Assembly (NCBI GenBank): GCA_020723205.1 | Contig: DYJF01000001.1 | Location: forward strand, 31,414 to 63,881 | Direction: 5' to 3' | Origin: Bdellovibrio sp. | Lineage (GTDB): Bacteria; UBA10199; 2-02-FULL-44-16; DYJF01 | Length of the DNA: 32,468 bases | Shown here: positions 24,720-32,468 of the stretch, one piece after another | Position numbering within the stretch: position 1 is the stretch's first letter | How the letters are laid out: each line of letters opens with the position of its first letter | The notes under the pieces: generated by a model | The model's database searches: none | What the model was told of the DNA's origin: nothing | What the model saw: the letters and a program-made list of their open reading frames with translations, nothing else | Program-made: the position numbers and the translations under genes

Positions 24720-26468
24720 CTAATGGGCTACATCGTATCTCCTCGCCACCGGTTTGATATCCAGGATCTCCACCTTCTCGCTGTAATCGAACTTAGGCCC
24801 TTCAGGGGAGTACTCGCATTTCGTCACGCACAGCCATTTTTCGTCGTCGCGTTTGGGCGTCTCCGGCTTATAATGGGAGCCCCTGCTCTCCTCGCGGCCC
24901 AGCGCGCCCAGCACGATAAGACGCGCAAGATCGAACTGGTTCTCGAGCGTCCTCATGAAAAAGATCTCGTCGTTGGCGAACCCGCCGGTGTCGCTGATCT
25001 TGGAGCGGGCGAACCTCTCTTTAATCTCCGATATCTTCGCGTCGAGCTCTTTTAAGTTCTTGTTGAACCTCACTATCGTCGCATGGTCGGTGAGCCATTT
25101 CGAAAGTTCCTGCTTCAAGAGGTGAGGGTTCTCCGGCCCGTCCATGCCTATGAATTTTTTGTTGATGTCGTCCTGCCGGCCCTTCTCTTCCTCGAGCAGG
25201 GAAGCGGGGAGCGCATCCGCCGTCTTGGTGAGCCCCTTTGCGTACTCGACCGCAGCGGGGCCGGCGACCGTCCCGCTGTAGATCGCCGACAGTAGCGAAT
25301 TGGCTCCCAAGCGGTTCGCGCCGTGATACTGGTAATCGCACTCGCCGGCCGCAAAGAGCCCCTTCATGCTTGTCCGATGGTCGCCGTCCACCCAGATGCC
25401 GCCCATCGAATAGTGCACGGCGGGAAAGACCTTCATCGGAACTTTTCTGGGATCGTCGCCCACGAACTTCTCGTACAGCTCCAAGATGCCTTCAAGCCGT
25501 TCGGCGAGCGCCTCGTGATCGAGATGAGTGAGATCGAGATACACAATATCCTCGCCGTCCACGCCCAGCTTCATCTCTTTGACGACCTTCCAGATGGCGC
25601 GCGCGGCGATATCTCTGGGCACCGTGTTGCCGTATGCGGGATACCACTCCTCCAGAAAATACCACGGTTTGCCGTCCCTTGGCACCCACACCCTTCCGCC
25701 CTCGCCCCTCGCAGCTTCGCTTATGAGCCGGCACTTGTCGGTGCCCGGGATCGCCGTCGGATGGAACTGGACGAACTCGGGGTTCGCAAAGAAAGCGCCG
25801 CGCTTGTAGACCTCGGTCGCGGCGTAACCGGTGCAGTGTGTCGAGTTGGTGCAGGTCCCGTAGACGTGATTGAAACCGCCCGTGCACATTATGACCGCGT
25901 CAGCGGCGAAAGCGCGCGTCTCCATTGTGTCCTTGTCTGTCGCTGTGATGCCGCGACAAACTCCCTCTCCGTCGATCATAAGCGACGCGAATTCGAAGTT
26001 CTCGAACTTTCTGACAGCGCCCGCCGCTTCATGCCGTCTGATCTGCTCGTCCAGCGCGTACATCAGCTGCTGGCCCGTCGTTGCGCCCGAAAAACACGTG
26101 CGGCGCTTTTTCACGCCGCCGAAGAGGCGCAGGTCCAAAAGCCCCTCCTTCGTGCGGTTGAACATGACGCCCATGCGGTCGAACATGTAAATGAGGCCGG
26201 GCGCCGCGACGCACATCTTCTTCACGACACTCTGGTGCGCAAGAAAATCTCCGCCGTAGACGGTGTCGTACGTGTGGGCCTCTACCGAGTCACCCTCTCC
26301 CTTGGTGTTTAAGGCCGCGTTGATTCCGCCCTGCGCGCAGACCGAATGCGAGCGGCGCACGGGAACAACCGAAAAGATGGAGACGTCCGCTCCTTTTTCG
26401 GCGGCCTTGAGCGCGGACATGAGCCCCGACAGCCCCCCGCCGACCACTATGATCCTAGGTTTCGCCAT
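24720..26468 (-). CDS. sdhA: Succinate dehydrogenase/fumarate reductase flavoprotein subunit
   Basis: IIVVGGGLSGLMSALKAAEKGADVSIFS, RSHSVCAQGGINAALNTKGEGDS, CTGGFNHVYGTCTNSTHCTG, HYSMGGIWVDGDHRTSMKGLFAAGECDYQYHGANRLGANSLLSAIYSG. Confidence 0.96.
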   Translation of the reverse strand: MAKPRIIVVGGGLSGLMSALKAAEKGADVSIFSVVPVRRSHSVCAQGGINAALNTKGEGDSVEAHTYDTVYGGDFLAHQSVVKKMCVAAPGLIYMFDRMGVMFNRTKEGLLDLRLFGGVKKRRTCFSGATTGQQLMYALDEQIRRHEAAGAVRKFENFEFASLMIDGEGVCRGITATDKDTMETRAFAADAVIMCTGGFNHVYGTCTNSTHCTGYAATEVYKRGAFFANPEFVQFHPTAIPGTDKCRLISEAARGEGGRVWVPRDGKPWYFLEEWYPAYGNTVPRDIAARAIWKVVKEMKLGVDGEDIVYLDLTHLDHEALAERLEGILELYEKFVGDDPRKVPMKVFPAVHYSMGGIWVDGDHRTSMKGLFAAGECDYQYHGANRLGANSLLSAIYSGTVAGPAAVEYAKGLTKTADALPASLLEEEKGRQDDINKKFIGMDGPENPHLLKQELSKWLTDHATIVRFNKNLKELDAKISEIKERFARSKISDTGGFANDEIFFMRTLENQFDLARLIVLGALGREESRGSHYKPETPKRDDEKWLCVTKCEYSPEGPKFDYSEKVEILDIKPVARRYDVAH

Positions 26469-26475
26469 ATTCCCA

Positions 26476-26539
26476 CCGTTCGTGCCAAGCCGTGTCGAAG
26501 CGCGAACCGTTCACCCTTCGACAAGCTCAGATCGAACGG
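26476..26539. repeat. Palindromic repeat, family B, between sdhC and sdhA
   Basis: CCGTTCGTGCCAAGCCGTGTCGAAGCGCGAACCGTTCACCCTTCGACAAGCTCAGATCGAACGG. Shares GTTC-(N)CCTTCG-CAAGCTCAG-CGAACGG with the element at 29083-29157. Confidence 0.7.
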
Positions 26540-26546
26540 TAAAGAG

Positions 26547-27164
26547 TTATCCTGTGAACGCCAATAATATCCTCAAGCCCCACGCTCCCATAAAAAACGT
26601 TATAACCCATGTCGCCATCGTCATCGCGAGCTGGGACTTTTTGCTAGCCGTTACCCCCCACGTCATCATCGCGGTTGCAAATCCGTTCGCGAGATGGAAG
26701 ACCGCGCTCATGATGCCAACGATATAGAACGCCTTGACCCACGCCGGTCCGAAATGCTGCTGCATGTACGCGAATGTCACGTGCTTTCCAGTGAAAAAGG
26801 CGTGCAGACGGGTGTTCCAGACATGCCACACGACGAAGGCAAGCGCCGTAAAACCCGTGACCCTCTGCAGGATATACATCCAGTTACGATAGTACGTGTA
26901 AGGCACGAGGTTCACGGAACCCCTGTAGATGATTATGAGGCCTAAGAGCGTATGGACGAGAAGAGGGACGGCGATCAGGCCTATCTCCATGAATGCGATG
27001 AGCGGAAAGCCCTGCGAGGCGCCGACGAACAGATTGAACGTCTCCGCCCCGCCGAAGACGAAGGAATTGAACGTGAAGTGAACAACAAGAAACGCGCCGA
27101 GCGGAAATATCCCGAATAGAGATTGCAATCTTTTGAGGAGAAAATAATCGTAGCGGCCCGCCAT
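26547..27164 (-). CDS. sdhC: Succinate dehydrogenase/fumarate reductase cytochrome b subunit (type B, single polypeptide)
   Basis: 205 aa multi-TM. FPLGAFLVVHFTFNSFVFGG, PLLVHTLLGLIIIYRGSVN, RVTGFTALAFVVWHVWNTRL, VFHLANGFATAMMTWGVT, with spaced heme-ligand-type His. Directly upstream of sdhA. Confidence 0.88.
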   Translation of the reverse strand: MAGRYDYFLLKRLQSLFGIFPLGAFLVVHFTFNSFVFGGAETFNLFVGASQGFPLIAFMEIGLIAVPLLVHTLLGLIIIYRGSVNLVPYTYYRNWMYILQRVTGFTALAFVVWHVWNTRLHAFFTGKHVTFAYMQQHFGPAWVKAFYIVGIMSAVFHLANGFATAMMTWGVTASKKSQLAMTMATWVITFFMGAWGLRILLAFTG

Positions 27165-27243
27165 CGCTCCCCCAAATTGTCACGTAAACGCGCCAAGTTA
27201 CGTCCAATCTGTATACAAACGGCTATGGCGGAAGTCAATTAAC

Positions 27244-28797
27244 TTATGTTATAGGCCCCGACTCGCGCACCTTGGGCGAGGCCTTCGCGGCGTACTGCTC
27301 GAAATTCTTCTGGAAACGCGCCGCGAGGTCCTTGGCCTTTGCGTCGTAGGCCGCCTTGTCCTTCCACGTGTTGCGCGTGTTGAGAATGTCGCGCGGAACG
27401 TCGGGGCACGCCTCCGGCACGAGTATCCTAAAGACGTTGTCCGGCGAACGCGGCTGATCGTTCAACACGCCGGACAGCGCCGCGTTCAGAAGCTTTCTCG
27501 TAAGATTTATATCCATCCGTTTTCCCACGCCGTACGGGCCGCCGCTCCAGCCGGTGTTCACCATCCAGCAACGGGCCTTGTGCTTCGCCAGACGCTCGCC
27601 CAAAAGGTTCGCGTAGGTAGTGGGATGCAGCGGCAGGAACGGCGAGCCGAAACAGGTGGAGAAAGTCTCCTTCGGTTCCACTATGCCCGCCTCCGTGCCG
27701 GCCACCTTTGCAGTATAACCGGACAGAAAATGATACATCGCCATCTCGGGCGTGAGTTCCGCGATCGGGGGAAGTACGCCGAAGGCGTCGCAGGTGAGAA
27801 ACACGATGTTCTTCGGCTGGCCTCCCATGCCCGGTATCACGCAGTTGGGGATGTATTCCACCGGATAGGTCGCGCGCGTGTTCTCCGTTACGCTCCCGTC
27901 GTCGTAATCGATGGCGCGTGTGGCTTCGTCAACGACGACGTTCTCAAGTACAGAGCCGAAGCGTATCGCGTCCCATATCTGCGGCTCCCTCGTGCGGTCG
28001 AGCTTTATCACCTTCGCGTAGCAACCGCCCTCGAAGTTGAAAATGCCGTTATCGGACCAGCCGTGTTCGTCGTCGCCGATGAGGCGGCGGGACGGATCCG
28101 CGGAGAGCGTGGTCTTTCCCGTGCCCGACAGGCCGAAGAAGAGCGCAGTGTCCCCGTCCTTTCCGACGTTCGCGGAACAGTGCATCGGGAAGACGTTCCG
28201 GCGCGGCATAAGAAAATTCATGACGGAGAAGATCGCTTTTTTTATCTCCCCGCCATAGTGGGATCCGATTATGAGAATGATGTTCCGCTCAAGATCAACG
28301 CCGATGAAGACCTCGGTATCCGTCCTGTCAGTCTTCGGATCGGCCGTGAGCTCGCACGCATTGATGACAGTGAACTGCGGCTCATATGACGCAAATTCCT
28401 TATCTGTCGGCCTCAGGAACAGGGTCTTTGCAAAGAGCGCGTGCCACGCCTTCTCCGCTACGACCCGCACGCTAAGCCGGTATGAAGGGTCGGCACCGGC
28501 GAAGCCGTCCGAAATGAAAATATCTCTCTTTGAAAGATATTCTTTCGCCTTCGAAAGGAGCTTATCGAACGACTCCTGCGATATCGGCCTGTTTACCTTC
28601 CCCCACCAGAGTTCGTCCTTCGTGTTCTTGCTCTCCACCACGAAGCGGTCGGTGGGCGAGCGGCCGGTCCGCGCGCCGGTCCTCACGACAAGCGCGCCGT
28701 TGGCGGCAAGCTTCCCCTCCCCACGGGCGAGCGCTTTCTCAACCAGCTCCGCCACCGAAAGATTTCTGTGAACTTTACCTGAAGTCCGGACGTCCAT
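27244..28797 (-). CDS. pckA: ATP-dependent phosphoenolpyruvate carboxykinase
   Basis: 517 aa. GARTGRSPTDRFVV, IGSHYGGEIKKAIFSVMNFLMPRR, FFGLSGTGKTTLSADPSRRLIGDDEHGWSDNGIFNFEGGCYAK, NTGWSGGPYGVGKRMDI. Confidence 0.97.
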   Translation of the reverse strand: MDVRTSGKVHRNLSVAELVEKALARGEGKLAANGALVVRTGARTGRSPTDRFVVESKNTKDELWWGKVNRPISQESFDKLLSKAKEYLSKRDIFISDGFAGADPSYRLSVRVVAEKAWHALFAKTLFLRPTDKEFASYEPQFTVINACELTADPKTDRTDTEVFIGVDLERNIILIIGSHYGGEIKKAIFSVMNFLMPRRNVFPMHCSANVGKDGDTALFFGLSGTGKTTLSADPSRRLIGDDEHGWSDNGIFNFEGGCYAKVIKLDRTREPQIWDAIRFGSVLENVVVDEATRAIDYDDGSVTENTRATYPVEYIPNCVIPGMGGQPKNIVFLTCDAFGVLPPIAELTPEMAMYHFLSGYTAKVAGTEAGIVEPKETFSTCFGSPFLPLHPTTYANLLGERLAKHKARCWMVNTGWSGGPYGVGKRMDINLTRKLLNAALSGVLNDQPRSPDNVFRILVPEACPDVPRDILNTRNTWKDKAAYDAKAKDLAARFQKNFEQYAAKASPKVRESGPIT

Positions 28798-28821
28798 TTT
28801 TCATCCTTTCATTTTTAAATT

Positions 28822-28908
28822 CCGCCGCGGAGACGCAGAGAAAACAAATATTTTTTTAAAACAAAAGGATTTTTTGTATTTCTCTGTGTCTCTGCGCCTC
28901 TGCGGCAG
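28822..28908. repeat. Large inverted repeat, family C
   Basis: CCGCCGCGGAGACGCAGAGAAA...TTTCTCTGTGTCTCTGCGCCTCTGCGGCAG: arms complementary around an AT-rich centre. Confidence 0.8.
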
Positions 28909-28913
28909 ATTTT

Positions 28914-29459
28914 CTATAATGATTTGCGCTTTTGTTCAAGTACTTCGTCGAACGCGGGTTTACCGTCGCGGCGCACGAATTTGAAGCCGCAATCGGGATG
29001 CGTCTTCGGATGTCCGTAGAGGCGCTGACGCGGATAGAACCTGCAAATGCGGTGACGAAAATGATAGACACGACAACTTACGGCCCGTTCACCCTGAGCG
29101 GGCAATGTTCGTCCTTCGTCAAGCTCAGGACGAACGGAGTGCGAGTCGAAGGGTTCCACGAGATATCTGCACGTATAAACCAACAGCTTTCCCTCGCGCC
29201 CCTGATACTGAAAATTGAACAGAACCTTGTGCCACCTGCTCAAGAAATCGGCGAAACGACCGTTCTTCGCGATGTAATCCGGCATCTCGAGAGCCAAAAG
29301 CTGGCAGCACCGTCCGCACCGCTTGCACGCGCCGACACGGACATATTCCGTCCTATTCCGGACGCCTATGAGCCAGTCGGCCGCGGTCTCCATTGAATAG
29401 AAAAGAAAACCGATGCAGAACGCGAGCGCCCGGACGGAAAATAGAAGTATCGCGGCCAT
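28914..29459 (-). CDS. YkgJ-like CxxCxxCC cysteine-cluster protein (Zn/Fe-S binding family) with in-frame repeat insertion
   Basis: CKRCGRCCQLLALEMPDYI, KLLVYTCRYLVE-[insert]-SCRVYHFRHRICRFYPRQRL, HPDCGFKFVRR. Confidence 0.8.
   Translation of the reverse strand: MAAILLFSVRALAFCIGFLFYSMETAADWLIGVRNRTEYVRVGACKRCGRCCQLLALEMPDYIAKNGRFADFLSRWHKVLFNFQYQGREGKLLVYTCRYLVEPFDSHSVRPELDEGRTLPAQGERAVSCRVYHFRHRICRFYPRQRLYGHPKTHPDCGFKFVRRDGKPAFDEVLEQKRKSL
29083..29157. repeat. Palindromic repeat, family B, inside the YkgJ-like CDS
   Basis: CACCCTGAGCGGGCAATGTTCGTCCTTCGTCAAGCTCAGGACGAACGGAGTGCGAGTCGAAGGG. GTTCGTCCT...AGGACGAAC dyad. Encodes PFDSHSVRPELDEGRTLPAQGE. Confidence 0.85.
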
Positions 29460-29467
29460 TTGACCCG

Positions 29468-31918
29468 CTAGATCGCCAACTCCGCCTCTTCCTTTTCCTC
29501 TCTGGTGAGGCGTTTCTTCACGATGTTCCCTCCGCCCGTCTTCGGCGGCGTTCTCGCGAAGAGTTTTACCTTCGAGCTGTCGAGCACGAGCGCCTCCTTG
29601 AGAACCTCGTCCATGTGTTCAACCTTGACTATATCGAGGTCCTTCAAGATCTTTTTCGGAATGTCCTTCAGATCCTTCTCGTTCTCCTTGGGAATGAGGA
29701 TCTTCTTTATCTTGCCCCTGTGCGCTGCAAGTATCTTCTCCTTCAAGCCCCCGATGGGGAGAATGCGGCCGCGGAGCGTTATCTCGCCCGTCATGGCGAC
29801 GTCCCTGCGCACCGGAACCTTAAGAAGCGCCGAGGATATGGCCGTCGCCATCGTGATGCCGGCGGAGGGTCCGTCCTTCGGGATGGCGCCTTCGGGCACG
29901 TGAATGTGAATGTCCACTTTTTGATAGAATTCGCGTCCCAGACCCAGCGTCTCCGCGCGCGAGCGAACGTAGCTCATCGCCGCCTGCGCCGATTCCTGCA
30001 TGACGTCGCCCAGTTTCCCTGTGATGGTCAGCTTGCCGCGCCCCGGCATGACCGAGACTTCGGTCGTCAAAAGCTCGCCGCCGACCTCGGTCCACGCCAG
30101 TCCCGTGCACAGGCCGATCTGATCGACGTCCTCCGCGATGCCGAAGTGGAACTTGGGAACGCCCAGATACTGCGCGACCTTTTTGGGCGTGATGCGCACG
30201 AACTTGTCCTTCTTTTCCGACTTCGCGACCTCGCGCGCGACCTTCCTTGAAACGGAAGCTATCTCGCGCTCCAGGTTCCTGACCCCCGCCTCTCTCGTGT
30301 AACGGCGGATGACCATCTTGAGGGCCGACTCCGTGAAAGCAATGTGCTTCTCCATGAGCCCGTTGGCCTCGCGCTGTTTAAGCACGAGATAGCGTTTCGC
30401 TATCTCAAGTTTTTCCACTTCCGTGTAGCCCGGAATGCGGATGATCTCCATCCTGTCCTGAAGCGGCATGGGGATCGCAGGAAGCGTGTTCGCGGTCGTG
30501 ATGAACATCACGTGCGAGAGATCGTAATCGAGGTCCAGATAATGGTCGCTGAACGTGTGATTCTGCTCCGGGTCAAGCACTTCGAGAAGCGCCGCCGACG
30601 GGTCGCCCCTGAAGTCCATGCTCATCTTGTCCACTTCGTCCAAGAGGAACACCGGATTGTTCGAGCCGACCTTCTTCAAGGACTGGATGACCTTGCCCGG
30701 AAGCGCGCCGATGTACGTCCTTCTGTGGCCGCGGATCTCCGCCTCGTCGCGCACGCCGCCCAGAGAGAGCCGGATGAACTTGCGTCCCATCGCCCGCGCT
30801 ATCGAGCGCCCGAGCGACGTCTTTCCGACGCCCGGCGGGCCCACCAGGCACAGTATCGGTCCCTTCATCTTGTCGACGAGCGAACGAACGGCCAGGTATT
30901 CGATGATGCGCTCCTTGGGCTGCTCAAGACCGTAGTGGTCCTCGTCCAATATCTTCTCCGCCTCATCGATGTCCATCTTGTCCTTGGTCATTTCGTCCCA
31001 AGGGAGGGAAAGTATCCAGTCTATGTAATTGCGCACGACGGTCGCCTCCGCCGACATCGGCGACATCATCTTGAGCTTCTTTATCTCCTTCATCACGCGG
31101 TCGCGCGCCTCGGCGGAGAGCTTTTTCTTCTTCGTCTTCTCCTCGAGCTCCGCAATCTCGCTCTTGAACTCGTCGCGCTCTCCCAGCTCCTTCTGGATCG
31201 CCTGCATCTGCTCGTTTAAGTAATACTCGCGCTGCGTCTTCTCCATCTGCTTTTTAACGCGGGTCCTGATGCGCCGCTCGACCTGCAATATCTCGATCTC
31301 CGACTGCATGAGCGAAAGCAGTTTCTCAAGGCGCTCCGCCGACGACGTTATCTCGAGGATGTTCTGCTTATCGGGGAGCTTCAGCGCCAGATGCGCGACT
31401 ATCGTGTCGGCAAGCCGCGAGGGGTCCTCGATGGTTGAGACCGACGCCAGCATCTCCGGCGGTATCCTGCGGTTGAGCTTCACATACTGTTCGAAGGTGG
31501 ACTTGACGCCGCGCATGAGCGCTTCCGTCTCTATCGTAACTTCGCGCTCCTCCTGTATCGGTTCAACCTCTACCAAGAAGAAGTTCGCGTTCGGTATGTA
31601 CTGATGGACCCGGGCGCGGCTCTTGCCTTCGACCAGGACCTTCACCGTGCCGTCAGGCAGCCGCAGAAGCTGTATGATCGCGGCCAGCGTCCCGATGTTA
31701 TAGATGTCCTCCTCTTTGGGATCGTTCGTCTTCGCGTTTATCTGCGCGGAAAGGAGTATGTCCTTCTCCTTCCCCATGGCCTCTTCGAGCGCCGCGATGG
31801 ATTTCTCCCGCCCGACGAAAAGGGGGACCACCATGTGCGGAAAGACGACGATGTCACGCAGAGGTAAAAGCGGCACCAGAACTCGTTCTGCGACCGGCCT
31901 GTGGGTGTGTTCGGGCAT
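29468..31918 (-). CDS. lon: ATP-dependent protease Lon
   Basis: 816 aa. [76 protein letters not shown] (catalytic Ser) and [13 protein letters not shown]. Confidence 0.98.
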   Translation of the reverse strand: MPEHTHRPVAERVLVPLLPLRDIVVFPHMVVPLFVGREKSIAALEEAMGKEKDILLSAQINAKTNDPKEEDIYNIGTLAAIIQLLRLPDGTVKVLVEGKSRARVHQYIPNANFFLVEVEPIQEEREVTIETEALMRGVKSTFEQYVKLNRRIPPEMLASVSTIEDPSRLADTIVAHLALKLPDKQNILEITSSAERLEKLLSLMQSEIEILQVERRIRTRVKKQMEKTQREYYLNEQMQAIQKELGERDEFKSEIAELEEKTKKKKLSAEARDRVMKEIKKLKMMSPMSAEATVVRNYIDWILSLPWDEMTKDKMDIDEAEKILDEDHYGLEQPKERIIEYLAVRSLVDKMKGPILCLVGPPGVGKTSLGRSIARAMGRKFIRLSLGGVRDEAEIRGHRRTYIGALPGKVIQSLKKVGSNNPVFLLDEVDKMSMDFRGDPSAALLEVLDPEQNHTFSDHYLDLDYDLSHVMFITTANTLPAIPMPLQDRMEIIRIPGYTEVEKLEIAKRYLVLKQREANGLMEKHIAFTESALKMVIRRYTREAGVRNLEREIASVSRKVAREVAKSEKKDKFVRITPKKVAQYLGVPKFHFGIAEDVDQIGLCTGLAWTEVGGELLTTEVSVMPGRGKLTITGKLGDVMQESAQAAMSYVRSRAETLGLGREFYQKVDIHIHVPEGAIPKDGPSAGITMATAISSALLKVPVRRDVAMTGEITLRGRILPIGGLKEKILAAHRGKIKKILIPKENEKDLKDIPKKILKDLDIVKVEHMDEVLKEALVLDSSKVKLFARTPPKTGGGNIVKKRLTREEKEEAELAI

Positions 31919-31938
31919 ATTGATTCAGCTCCTTTAAA

Positions 31939-31969
31939 CGATCCCCCTCCCTTGCAGGGGGAGAGATCG
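31939..31969. repeat. Family A-like half-copy hairpin (A5) between clpX and lon
   Basis: CGATCCCCCTCCCTTGCAGGGGGAGAGATCG. Confidence 0.6.
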
Positions 31970-31972
31970 TGT

Positions 31973-32468
31973 TCACGCCGTCTCCGCCTTTTGTTCGTAG
32001 ACGACGAGCGGCGGTTTATGTCTGCCTATTGTGTCCTCGTTTATCACGACCTCCTGCACGTTCTCCCTTGACGGAGTGTCGTACATCACGTCGAGCATTA
32101 TGGATTCGAGTATCGCGCGAAGGCCCCTTGCGCCGGCCTTGCGTTTGACCGCCTCGCGCGCCACGGCCTCAAGCGCCCCTTTGGTGAACGTAAGCTTCAC
32201 CTTCTCGAACTCAAAGAGGCGCTGATATTGTTTCACCAGCGCGTTTCGCGGTTCCGTCAGTATCTTTACGAGCGCGTCCTCTTCGAGCTCCTCGAGCGTG
32301 GCAACGACCGGGAGCCGCCCGACGAACTCCGGTATCAGGCCGTACTTCAGGAGATCCTCGTTCTGCACCTCGCGCAAGAGCTCTCCCAGCTTCCTGTTCG
32401 TCTTTCCCTTGACTCCGGCGCCGAAACCGAGCTTCTTCTCGCCGACGCGCCTTTCGATCATGTCGTCG
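31973..32468 (-). CDS. clpX: ATP-dependent Clp protease ATP-binding subunit ClpX, C-terminal part (truncated by window edge)
   Basis: GFGAGVKG..., [95 protein letters not shown]. Upstream of lon. Confidence 0.95.
   Translation of the reverse strand, partial: DDMIERRVGEKKLGFGAGVKGKTNRKLGELLREVQNEDLLKYGLIPEFVGRLPVVATLEELEEDALVKILTEPRNALVKQYQRLFEFEKVKLTFTKGALEAVAREAVKRKAGARGLRAILESIMLDVMYDTPSRENVQEVVINEDTIGRHKPPLVVYEQKAETA

Noticed and set aside
25323-26312. 329-aa + strand ORF opposite sdhA
   Set aside because: Shadow ORF of the conserved flavoprotein subunit.
459-31969. Recurring repeats considered as a CRISPR array
   Set aside because: Copies are dispersed over kilobases at gene borders, with no regular spacers and no cas genes.

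Overview
The window is a gene-dense bacterial chromosomal region, GC-rich and probably Gram-negative. I saw no tRNA, rRNA, CRISPR array, phage or transposase. There are four blocks. (1) About 1-7.4 kb and 14.5-17.7 kb, minus strand: a catabolic set resembling the E. coli ygeW/ygeY/hyuA/ssnA purine or N-heterocycle degradation locus. It has PreT and PreA (reductive dihydropyrimidine dehydrogenase subunits), a YgeW-like carbamoyltransferase, a YgeY-like M20 hydrolase, a HyuA/AllB-like cyclic amidohydrolase, an SsnA-like amidohydrolase, a PLP-dependent lyase, a BrnQ-like carrier and an ACT-domain protein. (2) 7.5-14.4 kb, plus strand: a compact copper/silver efflux operon (csoR, tolC-like, cusB-like, cusA-like, SO_0444-type permease). 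Its promoter is a perfect TTGACA-N17-TATAAT with two 17-bp operator-like dyads embedded in it. (3) 17.7-21.8 kb: mltG with a long Pro/Ala tail, ruvX, acyP, a parvulin PPIase and a DUF192 protein. (4) 21.8-32.5 kb, minus strand: sucD, sucC, sdhB, sdhA, sdhC, pckA, a YkgJ-like protein, lon and clpX (truncated). The most unusual layer is a set of small palindromic repeats of several families at gene borders. Some copies supply the C-terminal codons and stop of preT and ygeY. Two others lie in frame inside coding sequences (the SO_0444 permease and the YkgJ-like protein). The strongest findings are the operator/promoter architecture, the in-frame and terminus-forming repeats, and the PreTA-containing reductive N-heterocycle cluster. 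Family assignments come from motif recognition, with no database search.
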